This document shows positions 19,812-28,539 of a DNA stretch of 61,292 nt, one piece after another. This DNA comes from Sphingobium quisquiliarum P25. GTDB taxonomy: Bacteria > Pseudomonadota > Alphaproteobacteria > Sphingomonadales > Sphingomonadaceae. The stretch covers positions 1-61,292 of the forward strand of contig NZ_ATHO01000131.1 in assembly GCF_000445065.1 (NCBI RefSeq), read 5' to 3'. The notes under the pieces were generated by a model. It made no database searches and was not told where the DNA came from. It saw nothing but the letters and a program-made list of their open reading frames with translations. Numbering within the stretch: position 1 is the stretch's first letter; every line of letters begins with the position of its first letter. Both the position numbers and the translations under genes were made by a program.

Positions 19812-20848
19812 CCGTCATCCGCACCTCCCCCGGACCCAATCCCCTCAAGGGCTGGCAGGTCGATCCCGCCACCATCCGATATGTGGGGGAGGGATTGCAG
19901 CGCCCCGAATGCATCCTGGCGCGCCCCGACGGCACATTGTTCACAGCCGACGCGCGCGGCGGCGTGGTGGCGATCGCCAGGGACGGGTCGCAACGGCTGA
20001 TTGCCCAGCAGGCGGACCATCATTTCGATCTCGCCGCCGATGCCGCGTCCAGCCTGTTGACCGGCACCCTGCCCAACGGGCTGGCCTTCGATGCCGAGGG
20101 CAATTTCCTCATCGCCAATTTCGGCACGGACCGGCTGGAGATGATGACCCCTGGCGGCGCGACGCAAGTCCTGCTTTCCGAACTTGACGGCGCGCCGATG
20201 GGCAAGGTCAATTTCGTGCTGCGAGACAGCCGGAACAGGCTGTGGGTGACCATCTCCACCCGGATCAACCCGTGGAGCGATGCAATTTGCAGCGCATTGC
20301 ATGACGGCTATCTGCTGCTGATCGACGAGCGCGGCGCGCGGATCGTGGCCGATGGCTTTTCTTTCACGAACGAGGTCAGGCTGGATGCGGCGGAAGAGTG
20401 GATCTATGTCGCTGAAACCACGGCCAAGCGCATCACGCGGCTGCGCATCCGTGAGGATGGATCGCTCACCGACCGGGAGATTTTCGGCCCCGGCAATCTT
20501 GGCAAGGGTCTGATCGACGGCATCAGCTTCGATGCCTATGGCAATTTGTGGGGCACGATGTTCCTGGCGGACCGGCTGATTGCCCTGACGCCCGATGGCG
20601 AACTGCTCGAATTGCTGGACGACGGCAATGATGCCGCTACGGCAGAATTTGAAGCGGCCTTCGCTACTGGCAAGAGCGTCTCCTTCGACATTCTGTCGCG
20701 CTGCGGCGGAACGATCGCGCCCTGGCTTGCAAGCGTGACCTTTGGGGGGCCCGACCTCAAGACCGCTTATCTCGGCAGCCTCAAGGGGAGCCGCCTCCCC
20801 TATTTCACTTCCCCAGTTGCGGGATTGCCCATGGTTCACTGGCGCTGA
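19808..20848 (+). CDS. SMP-30/gluconolactonase-family beta-propeller hydrolase
   Basis: 346 aa. Recognisable propeller segments are LQRPECILARPDGTLFTAD, PNGLAFDAEGNFLIANFG, LWVTISTRINPW, FTNEVRLDAAEEWIYVAET and GISFDAYGNLWGTM, with acidic and Asn residues in the metal-site positions. The family hydrolyses lactones. Its start overlaps the BKACE stop (ATGA), and a P450 gene follows 22 bases later. A sequence of oxidation, lactone opening and keto-acid cleavage is plausible but unproven. Confidence 0.88.
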   Translation: MTVIRTSPGPNPLKGWQVDPATIRYVGEGLQRPECILARPDGTLFTADARGGVVAIARDGSQRLIAQQADHHFDLAADAASSLLTGTLPNGLAFDAEGNFLIANFGTDRLEMMTPGGATQVLLSELDGAPMGKVNFVLRDSRNRLWVTISTRINPWSDAICSALHDGYLLLIDERGARIVADGFSFTNEVRLDAAEEWIYVAETTAKRITRLRIREDGSLTDREIFGPGNLGKGLIDGISFDAYGNLWGTMFLADRLIALTPDGELLELLDDGNDAATAEFEAAFATGKSVSFDILSRCGGTIAPWLASVTFGGPDLKTAYLGSLKGSRLPYFTSPVAGLPMVHWR

Positions 20849-20870
20849 TCAAGGCTGAGAGGATGCCACC

Positions 20871-22037
20871 ATGATTGCCGATCTGGATATCGATCTATAT
20901 TCGCCTGAGTTGATCGCCGATCCGTATCCGGTCTTTAAGGCGATCCGCGATGCGGGGCCCGTCTGCCGCCTACCGGGCGGGGTCTTCGCCATGGGCCGCC
21001 ACGCCGATCTCAAACAAGCGTTGAGCGACTGGTCCCTGTTCAGTTCGCAGTCCGGCGTGGCTTTGAACGAGACGATGAATGACGCGCTGAGCGGGACGGT
21101 CCTTGCCAGCGACCCGCCGCTGCACACCGGATTGCGGCAGGTCGTCGGCCGCCCCCTAGCGCCAGGGCGGCTGGCGGCCTTGCGGCAAAAGATCACCGAA
21201 ACCGCGGAAGCGCTGGTGGACGATCTGGCGTCACGCGGCGAGTTCTGCGCCGCCACGGACCTTGCCCAGCATCTGCCGCTTACGATCGTGTCGGAACTGG
21301 TCGGCATGCCGGACGATGGACGGCGGCGGATGCTCGATTGGGCGGCGGCCGTCTTCAACAGCATGGCGATGGAAGGCAGCAGCTATGCGGCGGAAGCGCT
21401 TCCCATCGTCGGCGAAATGGTCGCCTATATCGCGGACGCCGCTTTGCCGGAACGATTGGTGCCGGGCGGCTGGGCGGCGGAACTCCATGAAGCAGTGAAG
21501 GCCGGCGAGATCACCAAGGATACGTTCGAAAGCCTGCTGCAAGCCTATCTTGCGCCATCGCTCGACACCACAATCTTCGCAACATCCAATCTGATGTGGC
21601 TGCTGGCGAAGCATCCTGAACAGTGGCAACGCCTCCGTGACCGGCCCGCCCTGATTCCGCGCGCGATCAACGAAGCCTTGCGGCTGGAAAGCCCGGTGAC
21701 CGGCTTTTCACGCCTGCTCACCCGCGACGCAAATATCGACGGTGTGGATATTCCAAAGGGCAGCCGCATATTGATGCTGTTCGCGGCGGGCAATCGTGAC
21801 GAGCGGCGCTATCCGGATCCCGATCGCTTCGACATCGAGCGCGACAGCACGGACCACCTTTCCTTCGGACACGCGATCCACCGCTGCGTGGGCGCCAACC
21901 TTGCGCTGCTGGAGATGACGGCGCTGCTGACTGCCCTGACGCGGCGGGTCAGGAGCATCGAAATATTGGAGGAAAAGCGCACCGACCATGCGGTGCTGCG
22001 CGGCTTTTCCTCGCTGAAAGTGCGGGTCGATTGTTGA
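20871..22037 (+). CDS. Cytochrome P450 (class I bacterial), atypical I-helix
   Basis: 388 aa soluble P450. The heme loop FGHAIHRCVGANLALLE places the thiolate Cys at 339, and the ExxR of the K-helix is INEALRLESP. The I-helix reads YLAPSLDTTI: the usual Gly before the acid-Thr pair is Ser, though Asp-Thr-Thr remains. Short N-terminus, no membrane segment; needs a ferredoxin and reductase that are not adjacent. Last gene of the LysR-BKACE-lactonase-P450 operon. The general layout resembles CYP199/CYP101-type enzymes. Substrate unknown. Confidence 0.93.
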   Translation: MIADLDIDLYSPELIADPYPVFKAIRDAGPVCRLPGGVFAMGRHADLKQALSDWSLFSSQSGVALNETMNDALSGTVLASDPPLHTGLRQVVGRPLAPGRLAALRQKITETAEALVDDLASRGEFCAATDLAQHLPLTIVSELVGMPDDGRRRMLDWAAAVFNSMAMEGSSYAAEALPIVGEMVAYIADAALPERLVPGGWAAELHEAVKAGEITKDTFESLLQAYLAPSLDTTIFATSNLMWLLAKHPEQWQRLRDRPALIPRAINEALRLESPVTGFSRLLTRDANIDGVDIPKGSRILMLFAAGNRDERRYPDPDRFDIERDSTDHLSFGHAIHRCVGANLALLEMTALLTALTRRVRSIEILEEKRTDHAVLRGFSSLKVRVDC

Positions 22038-22044
22038 TCGCGAG

Positions 22045-22056
22045 GGGCGCGCGCCC
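22045..22056. terminator. GC palindrome between convergent genes
   Basis: GGGCGCGCGCCC is a perfect palindrome in the 22-base gap between the P450 (+) and EthD-like (-) genes. It is a possible weak two-way terminator. Confidence 0.35.
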
Positions 22057-22059
22057 GCC

Positions 22060-22719
22060 CTATTTGAACAATTGGTAGCGCGTCACCATCGCAGCCACCG
22101 CATCCGTACCGAACACTTCAATCGCAGCCTCCGACAGTTGGGCAGAGAAATCCTGTGGCAGCCCCCCACTGGGCACAACCACTTCATCGATCGCGTCCCA
22201 GGCCGCCGGTTCTTCGCCCTGTTCGATGGCGTTATGGCAATATGAAACCGAGGGATAGCGGGAGAGCAGCCTTTCCAGCCGGGTACGCCACTCCGCCAAT
22301 GCGGTGGCCGGGGGCGTGCGCTCCGCACGTCTGAACAGGATGACCTTCGTGTCTCCACTCTTGGCGGGCGGTCCCCATTCGGTTGCATCGGCAAAGAGGA
22401 TGCGGGTGCCTTCGCGGTCACCGAAATTATCCTCGTCCGGCTGCACATGATTGCGATAGGCATCATTGTCCAGCGTTGCGAAAGCAACCTGCTTTGACGC
22501 GATCCGCACCAGCGAGAGCGCGTCGCAATCCAGCAGTGGCGCGCCGCTGACACTGTCGGACGCGCCATCGATGGCATAGGCATGCGCATATCCGTCAAAC
22601 CGGCCGCCGACCTCTTCATGCGCCATGGCGAGCGGGCCGTGAACGTTCAACAGATGATGCTGAATATCAGCCCGTGACAAGCCGATCTTGGTTTTGGGGA
22701 CGATAACGACTTTGTTCAT
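22060..22719 (-). CDS. EthD-domain-like protein
   Basis: About 219 aa from the ATG at 22719 (MNKVVIVPKTKIGLSRADIQHHLLNVHGPLA). The N-terminal half has the ferredoxin-like EthD pattern (LSRADIQHHLLNVHGPL), and a second similar half starts at KVILFRRAERTPP. EthD proteins accompany P450 and dioxygenase systems in degradation operons and may bind or isomerise intermediates. An in-frame ATG at 22752 would add 11 residues; the spacing aagaaag to 22719 is better. Exact function unknown. Confidence 0.65.
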   Translation of the reverse strand: MNKVVIVPKTKIGLSRADIQHHLLNVHGPLAMAHEEVGGRFDGYAHAYAIDGASDSVSGAPLLDCDALSLVRIASKQVAFATLDNDAYRNHVQPDEDNFGDREGTRILFADATEWGPPAKSGDTKVILFRRAERTPPATALAEWRTRLERLLSRYPSVSYCHNAIEQGEEPAAWDAIDEVVVPSGGLPQDFSAQLSEAAIEVFGTDAVAAMVTRYQLFK

Positions 22720-22766
22720 AACGCACGCTTTCTTATCGTTTGAAATAGTCACTTATAACGTTTCGC

Positions 22767-23219
22767 TCAGCCGCCTTCTTGTTCGACCTTCTTGCCGATC
22801 AGCGACATAGGGTGGGGTTCGGGATATTCATTGAGCAGGAAGGAAATGCCGTAGGTCTGGCTGGCATCGTAGAAGGCTTCGCGGGCGGGCCCGATCGAAT
22901 TGATCATCAGCGGCTCTATCCCGCGCTTGCGGAAATGCGCGACCGCCTCATCAAGGTTGGACACCTTGATGACGAAGGTGCGCAGGCAAGGGCCATGGTC
23001 CGCCAGATGCTTCATTTCCGCCGCGCCGACTGGATGGCCGTCGGAAAGTGGCTGGCCCAGCTCAAAACCATGGCGGCCCGCCAGCGTCACGGCGATCTGC
23101 TGTTCTTCCGACCTGATGACATCGTCGAACTTCCAGCCGAGCAGATCGCTGAAGAAGTCCCTGGCTTTGTCAATGTCATCGACCAGCGCGATGACCCGAT
23201 CGACCCGTTCAAAAAGCAT
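22767..23219 (-). CDS. VOC-family (glyoxalase/bleomycin-resistance fold) protein
   Basis: 150 aa, two half-modules: VDRVIALVDDIDKARDFFSD at the N-terminus and LRTFVIKVSNLDEAVAHFRK in the middle. Metal-ligand positions are not clear enough to say whether it binds iron. It lies 47 bases upstream of the EthD-like gene and downstream of an SDR gene on the same strand, so it is probably in one operon with them. It may isomerise or cleave an intermediate; no specific role can be read. Confidence 0.75.
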   Translation of the reverse strand: MLFERVDRVIALVDDIDKARDFFSDLLGWKFDDVIRSEEQQIAVTLAGRHGFELGQPLSDGHPVGAAEMKHLADHGPCLRTFVIKVSNLDEAVAHFRKRGIEPLMINSIGPAREAFYDASQTYGISFLLNEYPEPHPMSLIGKKVEQEGG

Positions 23220-23274
23220 CCTGTTTCTCCCAGCAAAATTACTCTGCGCCCGTCCGGGCTTCGAACTCCGGCAT

Positions 23275-24126
23275 TCAGGCAGTCACATGGTCACGGATGC
23301 GCGCGACGACCGCGCTGGAACCAGCGATGCCCTTCTGGATACGATCGCAATATTCCTGATGCATCTCCCGCGCGTCATCCGGATGTGTGAAGATGTCCTC
23401 CACACCCGCGGCGGCCGCCGCCAGAATGATCTGCGCGGATTGATCGGGAGAGATGGTCTTTTCGGACTCCGCGAGGCCTTCGGGGATGTCCGGCGTGACG
23501 CCTCCCGCAGGGCGCAGGGCGAGGAAGTTAGCGCCGATGTTGGTGCGGGTCAGCCCCGGATAGATGGTGGAAACCCTGATCGGCCTGTCCCCAATCTCAT
23601 CCCGCATGCCCTGGGACAAGGCCGCAACCCCGAATTTCGCCGCCGCATAGAGGGCGATATGCCAGCCGGGCGAGGCCACCAGGGCAGCCAGCGACGCCGT
23701 GCAGAGGATATAGGCAGGCTTTCCGTGCGCCAGCATGGACGGCATGAGCGAGCGGACGGTTTCATAGACGCTGATGGTGTTGACATCGAGGGACCAGCGC
23801 ACCTCTTCGGGCGTCACCTTCGTGAACGGAATTCCAGCAAGCCCGACGCCAGCATTGGCGCACAGATAATGAACCTCGCCATGAGCGTCCAAAACCTCCC
23901 CGGCGATCGCCGCGAGCCGGTCATTGTCCGTGACGTCGCCCACATGGATCGTGACCTTGGGGGAGCCGGCTTCCTCCGCCGCCGCCTTCACTTCTTCCAG
24001 CGAAGAAGGCGAGATGTCGACCAGCGCCAGCGCCGCCCCTCCCCGCGCGAAAGCCATGGCGAGTCCCCGGCCGATCCCGCTGCCACTGCCTGTGATATAG
24101 GCAACCTTGCCTGCATAATCCGGCAT
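23275..24126 (-). CDS. Short-chain dehydrogenase/reductase, paralogue A
   Basis: 283 aa classical SDR. The cofactor site ITGSGSGIGRGLAMAFARGG is at the N-terminus, followed by CANAGVG and the catalytic YAAAKFG. A C-terminal extension has GVEDIFTHPDDAREMHQEY. The ATG at 24126 (MPDYAGKVAYITG) follows a ggag 7 bases upstream; the open frame upstream of it is spurious. It is collinear with the SDR at 35804-36661 through this extension, so the two are paralogues. It probably oxidises an alcohol on the substrate side chain; substrate unknown. Confidence 0.92.
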   Translation of the reverse strand: MPDYAGKVAYITGSGSGIGRGLAMAFARGGAALALVDISPSSLEEVKAAAEEAGSPKVTIHVGDVTDNDRLAAIAGEVLDAHGEVHYLCANAGVGLAGIPFTKVTPEEVRWSLDVNTISVYETVRSLMPSMLAHGKPAYILCTASLAALVASPGWHIALYAAAKFGVAALSQGMRDEIGDRPIRVSTIYPGLTRTNIGANFLALRPAGGVTPDIPEGLAESEKTISPDQSAQIILAAAAAGVEDIFTHPDDAREMHQEYCDRIQKGIAGSSAVVARIRDHVTA

Positions 24127-24269
24127 ATGAAGACTCCCAAATGGTTGACGATCCGGCCAAGCCGGAATGAGATCGTTCAGATCGGCTGCCCGGCGCCATC
24201 TGCATCGCATCGGCGGCCGGGTCAGCCTTTCCGCCCCCTTATCGAAACGCTTGCCTGTCGAGCGTAAGT

Positions 24270-25487
24270 TCAGGAAGCGGCGTGGAAATTCATCGGCAGA
24301 TGATCGAAGGTCTGGAAGGCCGATATCATCACCTCCGGCTTGCCCGCGAGTTCGATACGTTCGATCTTTTCCGCCATGGCGCGGATCAACGCCACCGCCT
24401 CCTCGCGCGCCAGCATCTGGCCCGCGCAATTGTGGATGCCGGTGCCAAAGGAGAGATGCTTGCCAAACTTGCGGGTGATGTCGAACCGGTCCGGCTCGTC
24501 CCAGACCGTGGGGTCGCGGTTCGCCATTGTGGCGAAGATCAGAACCGGATCGCCCTTGTGGATATGGGCGCCCGCCAGTTCGGTATCGCGCACCGCGACG
24601 CGGCCCAGCCAGCGGCCGGGGCTGAGCCAGCGGTGGCCCTCCTCGAAAGCGCTGAGGGCGAGATCTGGATTGTTGCGCAGCACGGTCCATTGGTCCGGGA
24701 ACTGCGAGAAGCCGTAGAACATATTGGTGAGCACGCCGATGGTGGTGTCGGTGCCCGCCGTGAGCAGCGCCAGCACCAATGTCGCCGCGCGGTCATGCGT
24801 CATGTCGCCGCGATCGGCCGCTTCGAACACACGCGCGCCGATGCTGCCGGGAGCCAGGGCTTCGGGATTGCACTGCCCCTGGACCCAGACCGCTGCCTCC
24901 CTGGCTTCTTCGAAGAACTGGATCATGAAGTCGGTGGTCGGACCAAAAGCATTGATCGCGGCGGCGCCGAACAGCGACAGATTCTCCCGTCCATCGGGGC
25001 GCAGCCCCATCGCGTCCCCGAACACCTTGAAGATATAGGGCCTCACCAGACCCTCGACGATATCGATGCCCTTCGCGTCGGCGACGCGATCGACGGCTGC
25101 GCGGGCCGCCGCTTCGAAATTGCTTTTCAAGGTGCGTATGACGGCGGGGGCGAGAATCCAGTTCAGAGCGCGCCGCGTGTCGGTGTGCGACGGCGGGTCC
25201 TCGCTGACCGCGATCTGCGGAATGGGAATGTCGGGGTTTTCAAAAGGCCGCTGCGCGGAGGAGAAGGTCTCCCAATCCTGAAGGATCGCCTTGACCAGAT
25301 CATAGCGAGCGGTGGCCCACATCTTATGATGATCGAGCCAGACCATCGGCCCGGCAGCCTGAATTTCCTTGTCGACGGCGGTGGCGTTCAGGATGGCTTC
25401 GCGGTTCAGGGGGTCGCTGGTGATATAGGGTATTTCCGCTGGGTCGGGTGCGGCGATTGCCTTTCGAGCATATTCAGTCGTGACCAT
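24270..25487 (-). CDS. Cytochrome P450, CYP199-like
   Basis: 405 aa. The heme loop FGTGIHNCAGQMLAREE puts the thiolate Cys at 354, the I-helix ALLTAGTDTTIGV is standard, and DAMGLRPDGREN, INAFGP and FDITRKFGKHLSFG resemble CYP199A enzymes, which O-demethylate or hydroxylate para-substituted benzoates. The ATG at 25487 (MVTTEYARK) is chosen because ggag precedes it by 7 bases; a TTG two codons up is less likely. It lies between the TonB receptor 2 gene and SDR A on the same strand. No redox partner is adjacent. Methoxybenzoate-type activity is an inference from resemblance. Confidence 0.92.
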   Translation of the reverse strand: MVTTEYARKAIAAPDPAEIPYITSDPLNREAILNATAVDKEIQAAGPMVWLDHHKMWATARYDLVKAILQDWETFSSAQRPFENPDIPIPQIAVSEDPPSHTDTRRALNWILAPAVIRTLKSNFEAAARAAVDRVADAKGIDIVEGLVRPYIFKVFGDAMGLRPDGRENLSLFGAAAINAFGPTTDFMIQFFEEAREAAVWVQGQCNPEALAPGSIGARVFEAADRGDMTHDRAATLVLALLTAGTDTTIGVLTNMFYGFSQFPDQWTVLRNNPDLALSAFEEGHRWLSPGRWLGRVAVRDTELAGAHIHKGDPVLIFATMANRDPTVWDEPDRFDITRKFGKHLSFGTGIHNCAGQMLAREEAVALIRAMAEKIERIELAGKPEVMISAFQTFDHLPMNFHAAS

Positions 25488-25538
25488 CTTCAACTCCTCA
25501 GTTCTGCAATTTTCGTCGTTCGAAAGGCTCGCCGCCCG

Positions 25539-25593
25539 GTGAAGGCGCTGATGGTCCCTGCCCTCCGTTCAGGCGGACCATCGGCGCCTTCAC
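25539..25593 (-). terminator. Large 19-bp hairpin after TonB receptor 2
   Basis: Arms 25539-25557 and 25575-25593 are complementary at 18 of 19 positions, with a 17-base loop. It begins 6 bases past the receptor stop codon and precedes the P450 gene. It is the strongest hairpin in the window. No T-tract is visible. Confidence 0.75.
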
Positions 25594-25598
25594 GGCCA

Positions 25599-27950
25599 TC
25601 AGAAATTATATCTCAGGCGCGCGCCGTAGGTGCGGGGTGCGCGAATGCTGCCGACGATCAGCCCGTCAGCGCCGCCATTGGGGTTGGCTGGGGCGGGATG
25701 GATGAACAGGTGCCGGTTGGCCTGGGTGATCACCGCTTCATTGGTGAGGTTTCTCGCAAAGACCGTCAGCGACAGCTGGTTGCCCGGCGCGTAGAAGGCG
25801 AGCGAGGCATCAAGCATCGCATAGGCGTCCTGCCGCTCCGTGCCCAGATATTCGACCGAAAGCCAGCTTGAGGAGGCGAACTGCACGCTCGCGCCCGGTT
25901 CAATCGCGAAGCCGCTGCTCAGCTCGAAGCGATGCGAGTAGCTCGCCGTGCCGCTCCATTTGGGCGTGCGGACAAGCGGAAAACCGGCGCAGTCGATCGG
26001 GCGCGTCGCCCCGTCCGGGCTGAGCTGCCCGATATCGCAGCCCGTCACTGGCGGCCCAAGCGAGGTGTAGTTGGTGATGGTGAACTTCTGATATTTGGTG
26101 TTGATATATTCGACCTGGAGATTGAACGTATCGGCATCGGTCGGGCGAAAGGCGATATCCGCGTCGATGCCGAAGATCCGCGCCTTGCCTGCATTCACGG
26201 TTGCGAAAGTGAAATAGCCCGGAATGGAGGTTGCAGAGAAATAGCTTTGCTGCTGGCCCTTATATTTCCAGTAGAAGGCTTCAAGGTTCAGCTGAAGCTT
26301 GTTGTCGAAGAAACGATTCTTGCTGCCAAGCTCGAAGGCCAGCACTTTTTCCGGCCCGAAAGAATTGGGCAGTGGCGCGGGGTAATAGCCGCCGGATTTG
26401 AAGCCCGTGCTGGCATTGAAAAAGAGGAGCGAGTTGGGCGCCACGTCATATTCGACGCCAGCCTTCCACGATACCTGCTTGAAGGTACGGCGGTTGTCCA
26501 TCCGTGAAGAGAAAGTGCAAAATTGCGGTGGATAAGGCGTGGCGGGATTGAAGACATAAGGCGGCGCGCATCCCACACCCGGCATGGGAAGCTGATAATT
26601 GGTGGTGGGTCCGCCAAGCGTCTTGCGCTCATAGGTATAGCGCAGGCCCCCGGTCAGGCGCAGGGCTTCCGTGAGGCTGTAGGTCGCCTGACCGAAGGCG
26701 GCATAGCTCCGGCTTTTCTGATCGACGTCCAGGACGGCGGTGGCAGGACCAATGTCGGCGACCAGACTGTAAGGCTTGTCGCCCCGCTTCTGATGCTCAT
26801 CGAAGTAGAAGCCGCCGGCGACCCATTTGAAGGCGGCGCTTTCATTGGCCAGACGGGCTTCCACGCTGGTCTGATGATCGATTTCGCTGTCCGTGGTCCG
26901 AAAGCCGGTCAGATTGTGGAGATCTTCCAGCTTGCCGCGCCGGTAGGCCGGAATGACCGTCAACGTCGCCGGTCCCAGATCCCAATTCATTTCCGCCGAC
27001 ACATGGAGAACGTCGATATTCACATTCTGGGCCGTCGTCGGGCGGGTCAGGAACGGTCCGACGCCGGGTTCTCCGGCATAGATGGGTTCCAGGCTGGGAT
27101 CGGTAACGGACGTCCAGGCGCTCTTGCCCGAAATCCTGGGGAGCGGGACCCCGCCCGCGCCAACGCCGCCGATATGCTGGTAGGCGCCGGTCAGCAGCAG
27201 CGAGAATGTGCTGTCAGGTTCATAGAGCAATTGAAGCCGGGCGGCCTGGCTCTTGTCGTCGTCCGCGCCGTCGCTCAGATAGCCGTTGCGATGGACGATC
27301 TGCCCGCTTGCACGAATGGCCAGCGTGTCGCCGACCGGCAGGTTGACCGCCGCCGTTCCGCGCAGAAGGTCGTAATTGCCGGCCTCAACCTCCATGAAGC
27401 CCGACCGGGACCCCAGCTTTGGACGCGCATAGATGACGTTCACCGCGCCGCCCGATGCGTTGCGGCCATAAAGCGTGCCTTGCGGCCCCTTCAATATCTC
27501 GACACGATCGAGGTCGAAGAAGCTGGCGCGCGTGGCCCAGGGCCGCGACACATAGACGCCGTTGAGATTGACCGCGACCGCGCCTTCGGCAAAGGAGTTC
27601 GCCGAATAATTGCCGACGCCGCGAACATAGACCTGCGGATAATTGCCCGCCGTGCCAATATTCACGCCGGGCGCGACCGCGTTCAGATCTTCAGGACGCA
27701 GCACGCCGCGCTGGGCAAGGTCTTCGCCGGTGATCGCCTGGATCGCCAATGCCGCCCGCTGGGCGCTTTCACTTCTGCGCGATGCCGTGACGATGATATC
27801 GGCAAGCCCGGAAGCGTTTCTATTTGCCGAAGCATCCGATCCTGACTGTTCTGCATTGGGAGTATCCGCTGGTGTACCCGGAACCTCCGCCGCGGCCGTT
27901 TGCGCCAATGCAAGCGCGAAAGGAGATCCGCAAAGAACCAGAAATTTCAT
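25599..27950 (-). CDS. TonB-dependent receptor 2
   Basis: 783 aa outer-membrane receptor. The start at 27950 (MKFLVLCGSPFALALAQTAA, signal peptide) follows ggaggatgat; the longer open frame upstream is not used. The TonB-box region is DIIVTASRRSESAQR, the plug has LKGPQGTLYGRNASGGAV, and the barrel ends SIRAPRTYGARLRYNF with a terminal Phe. Intact, unlike receptor 1. It is divergent from the GMC oxidoreductase gene and in line with a P450-SDR-VOC-EthD group, so it may import their substrate. Confidence 0.95.
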   Translation of the reverse strand: MKFLVLCGSPFALALAQTAAAEVPGTPADTPNAEQSGSDASANRNASGLADIIVTASRRSESAQRAALAIQAITGEDLAQRGVLRPEDLNAVAPGVNIGTAGNYPQVYVRGVGNYSANSFAEGAVAVNLNGVYVSRPWATRASFFDLDRVEILKGPQGTLYGRNASGGAVNVIYARPKLGSRSGFMEVEAGNYDLLRGTAAVNLPVGDTLAIRASGQIVHRNGYLSDGADDDKSQAARLQLLYEPDSTFSLLLTGAYQHIGGVGAGGVPLPRISGKSAWTSVTDPSLEPIYAGEPGVGPFLTRPTTAQNVNIDVLHVSAEMNWDLGPATLTVIPAYRRGKLEDLHNLTGFRTTDSEIDHQTSVEARLANESAAFKWVAGGFYFDEHQKRGDKPYSLVADIGPATAVLDVDQKSRSYAAFGQATYSLTEALRLTGGLRYTYERKTLGGPTTNYQLPMPGVGCAPPYVFNPATPYPPQFCTFSSRMDNRRTFKQVSWKAGVEYDVAPNSLLFFNASTGFKSGGYYPAPLPNSFGPEKVLAFELGSKNRFFDNKLQLNLEAFYWKYKGQQQSYFSATSIPGYFTFATVNAGKARIFGIDADIAFRPTDADTFNLQVEYINTKYQKFTITNYTSLGPPVTGCDIGQLSPDGATRPIDCAGFPLVRTPKWSGTASYSHRFELSSGFAIEPGASVQFASSSWLSVEYLGTERQDAYAMLDASLAFYAPGNQLSLTVFARNLTNEAVITQANRHLFIHPAPANPNGGADGLIVGSIRAPRTYGARLRYNF

Positions 27951-28539
27951 ATCATCCTCCCTTTTTCTATGATTTTTTGACGTTCTTATTCTCAAGATCA
28001 TCTTCAAAGGGCGTGCGGCAAAGACCGTCGCGATCAACTCCACCGACTTGATCACTGTCCTTAATCTGCTGATATTTCGCCGCCTTTGGATCTGGACTTT
28101 CACCACTCCCAAATGGCTCGCCATGGCACGCCCGATATGATCAGGTCACTTCGCCATAACTTCTGGAATATCTGCCCTGAATCCATCTATCGGTCCAAGG
28201 TCTAGCAGGGCGGATAAGGGGCAGGAAATATATATCCATTATGCTTGCCATAATCCGGGCGGATCAAGCATTGCCGCAATGATGATGGTGGCGCCCCGCT
28301 ATTTGACGGTATCGTGAAGGGCCGTTGCAAACTGCCTTTCATAATCCCGTCATATGCCGCACATCAGCGCGACTGATTTTTCCTGCCTGTTCTTTGCTGC
28401 CTATAAGAGACCCGATATGTCTTCCGTAATGACTGCCGGGCGGCGCTGATCGGGTCTTGCGGAGCCGAAGCCCCCCTCTGCAATCGGCGGCATATCCAGC
28501 TTTTTGGATCATCTGGCGGGAAGAGGCAGCAGCAATTCG
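27951..28539. other. Long divergent promoter region between TonB receptor 2 and GMC oxidoreductase
   Basis: 589 bases without a supported gene. It is more AT-rich than its flanks and includes the ribosome site of the receptor (27951-27961). It must hold promoters in both directions. A 17-base dyad at 28238-28254 is the only clear structured site. Confidence 0.6.
28238..28254. promoter_or_regulatory. Dyad ATTATG-N5-CATAAT, operator candidate
   Basis: ATTATGCTTGCCATAAT has perfect 6-base arms around a 5-base spacer and contains T-N11-A. It lies about 290 bases from each divergent gene. LysR or another dimeric regulator could bind here. The protein is not identified. Confidence 0.5.

Noticed and set aside
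24127..24690. N-terminal extension of SDR A up to 24690
   Set aside because: The extension is low-complexity Arg/Gly sequence overlapping the P450 gene; the ATG at 24126 with a ribosome site starts the SDR domain.
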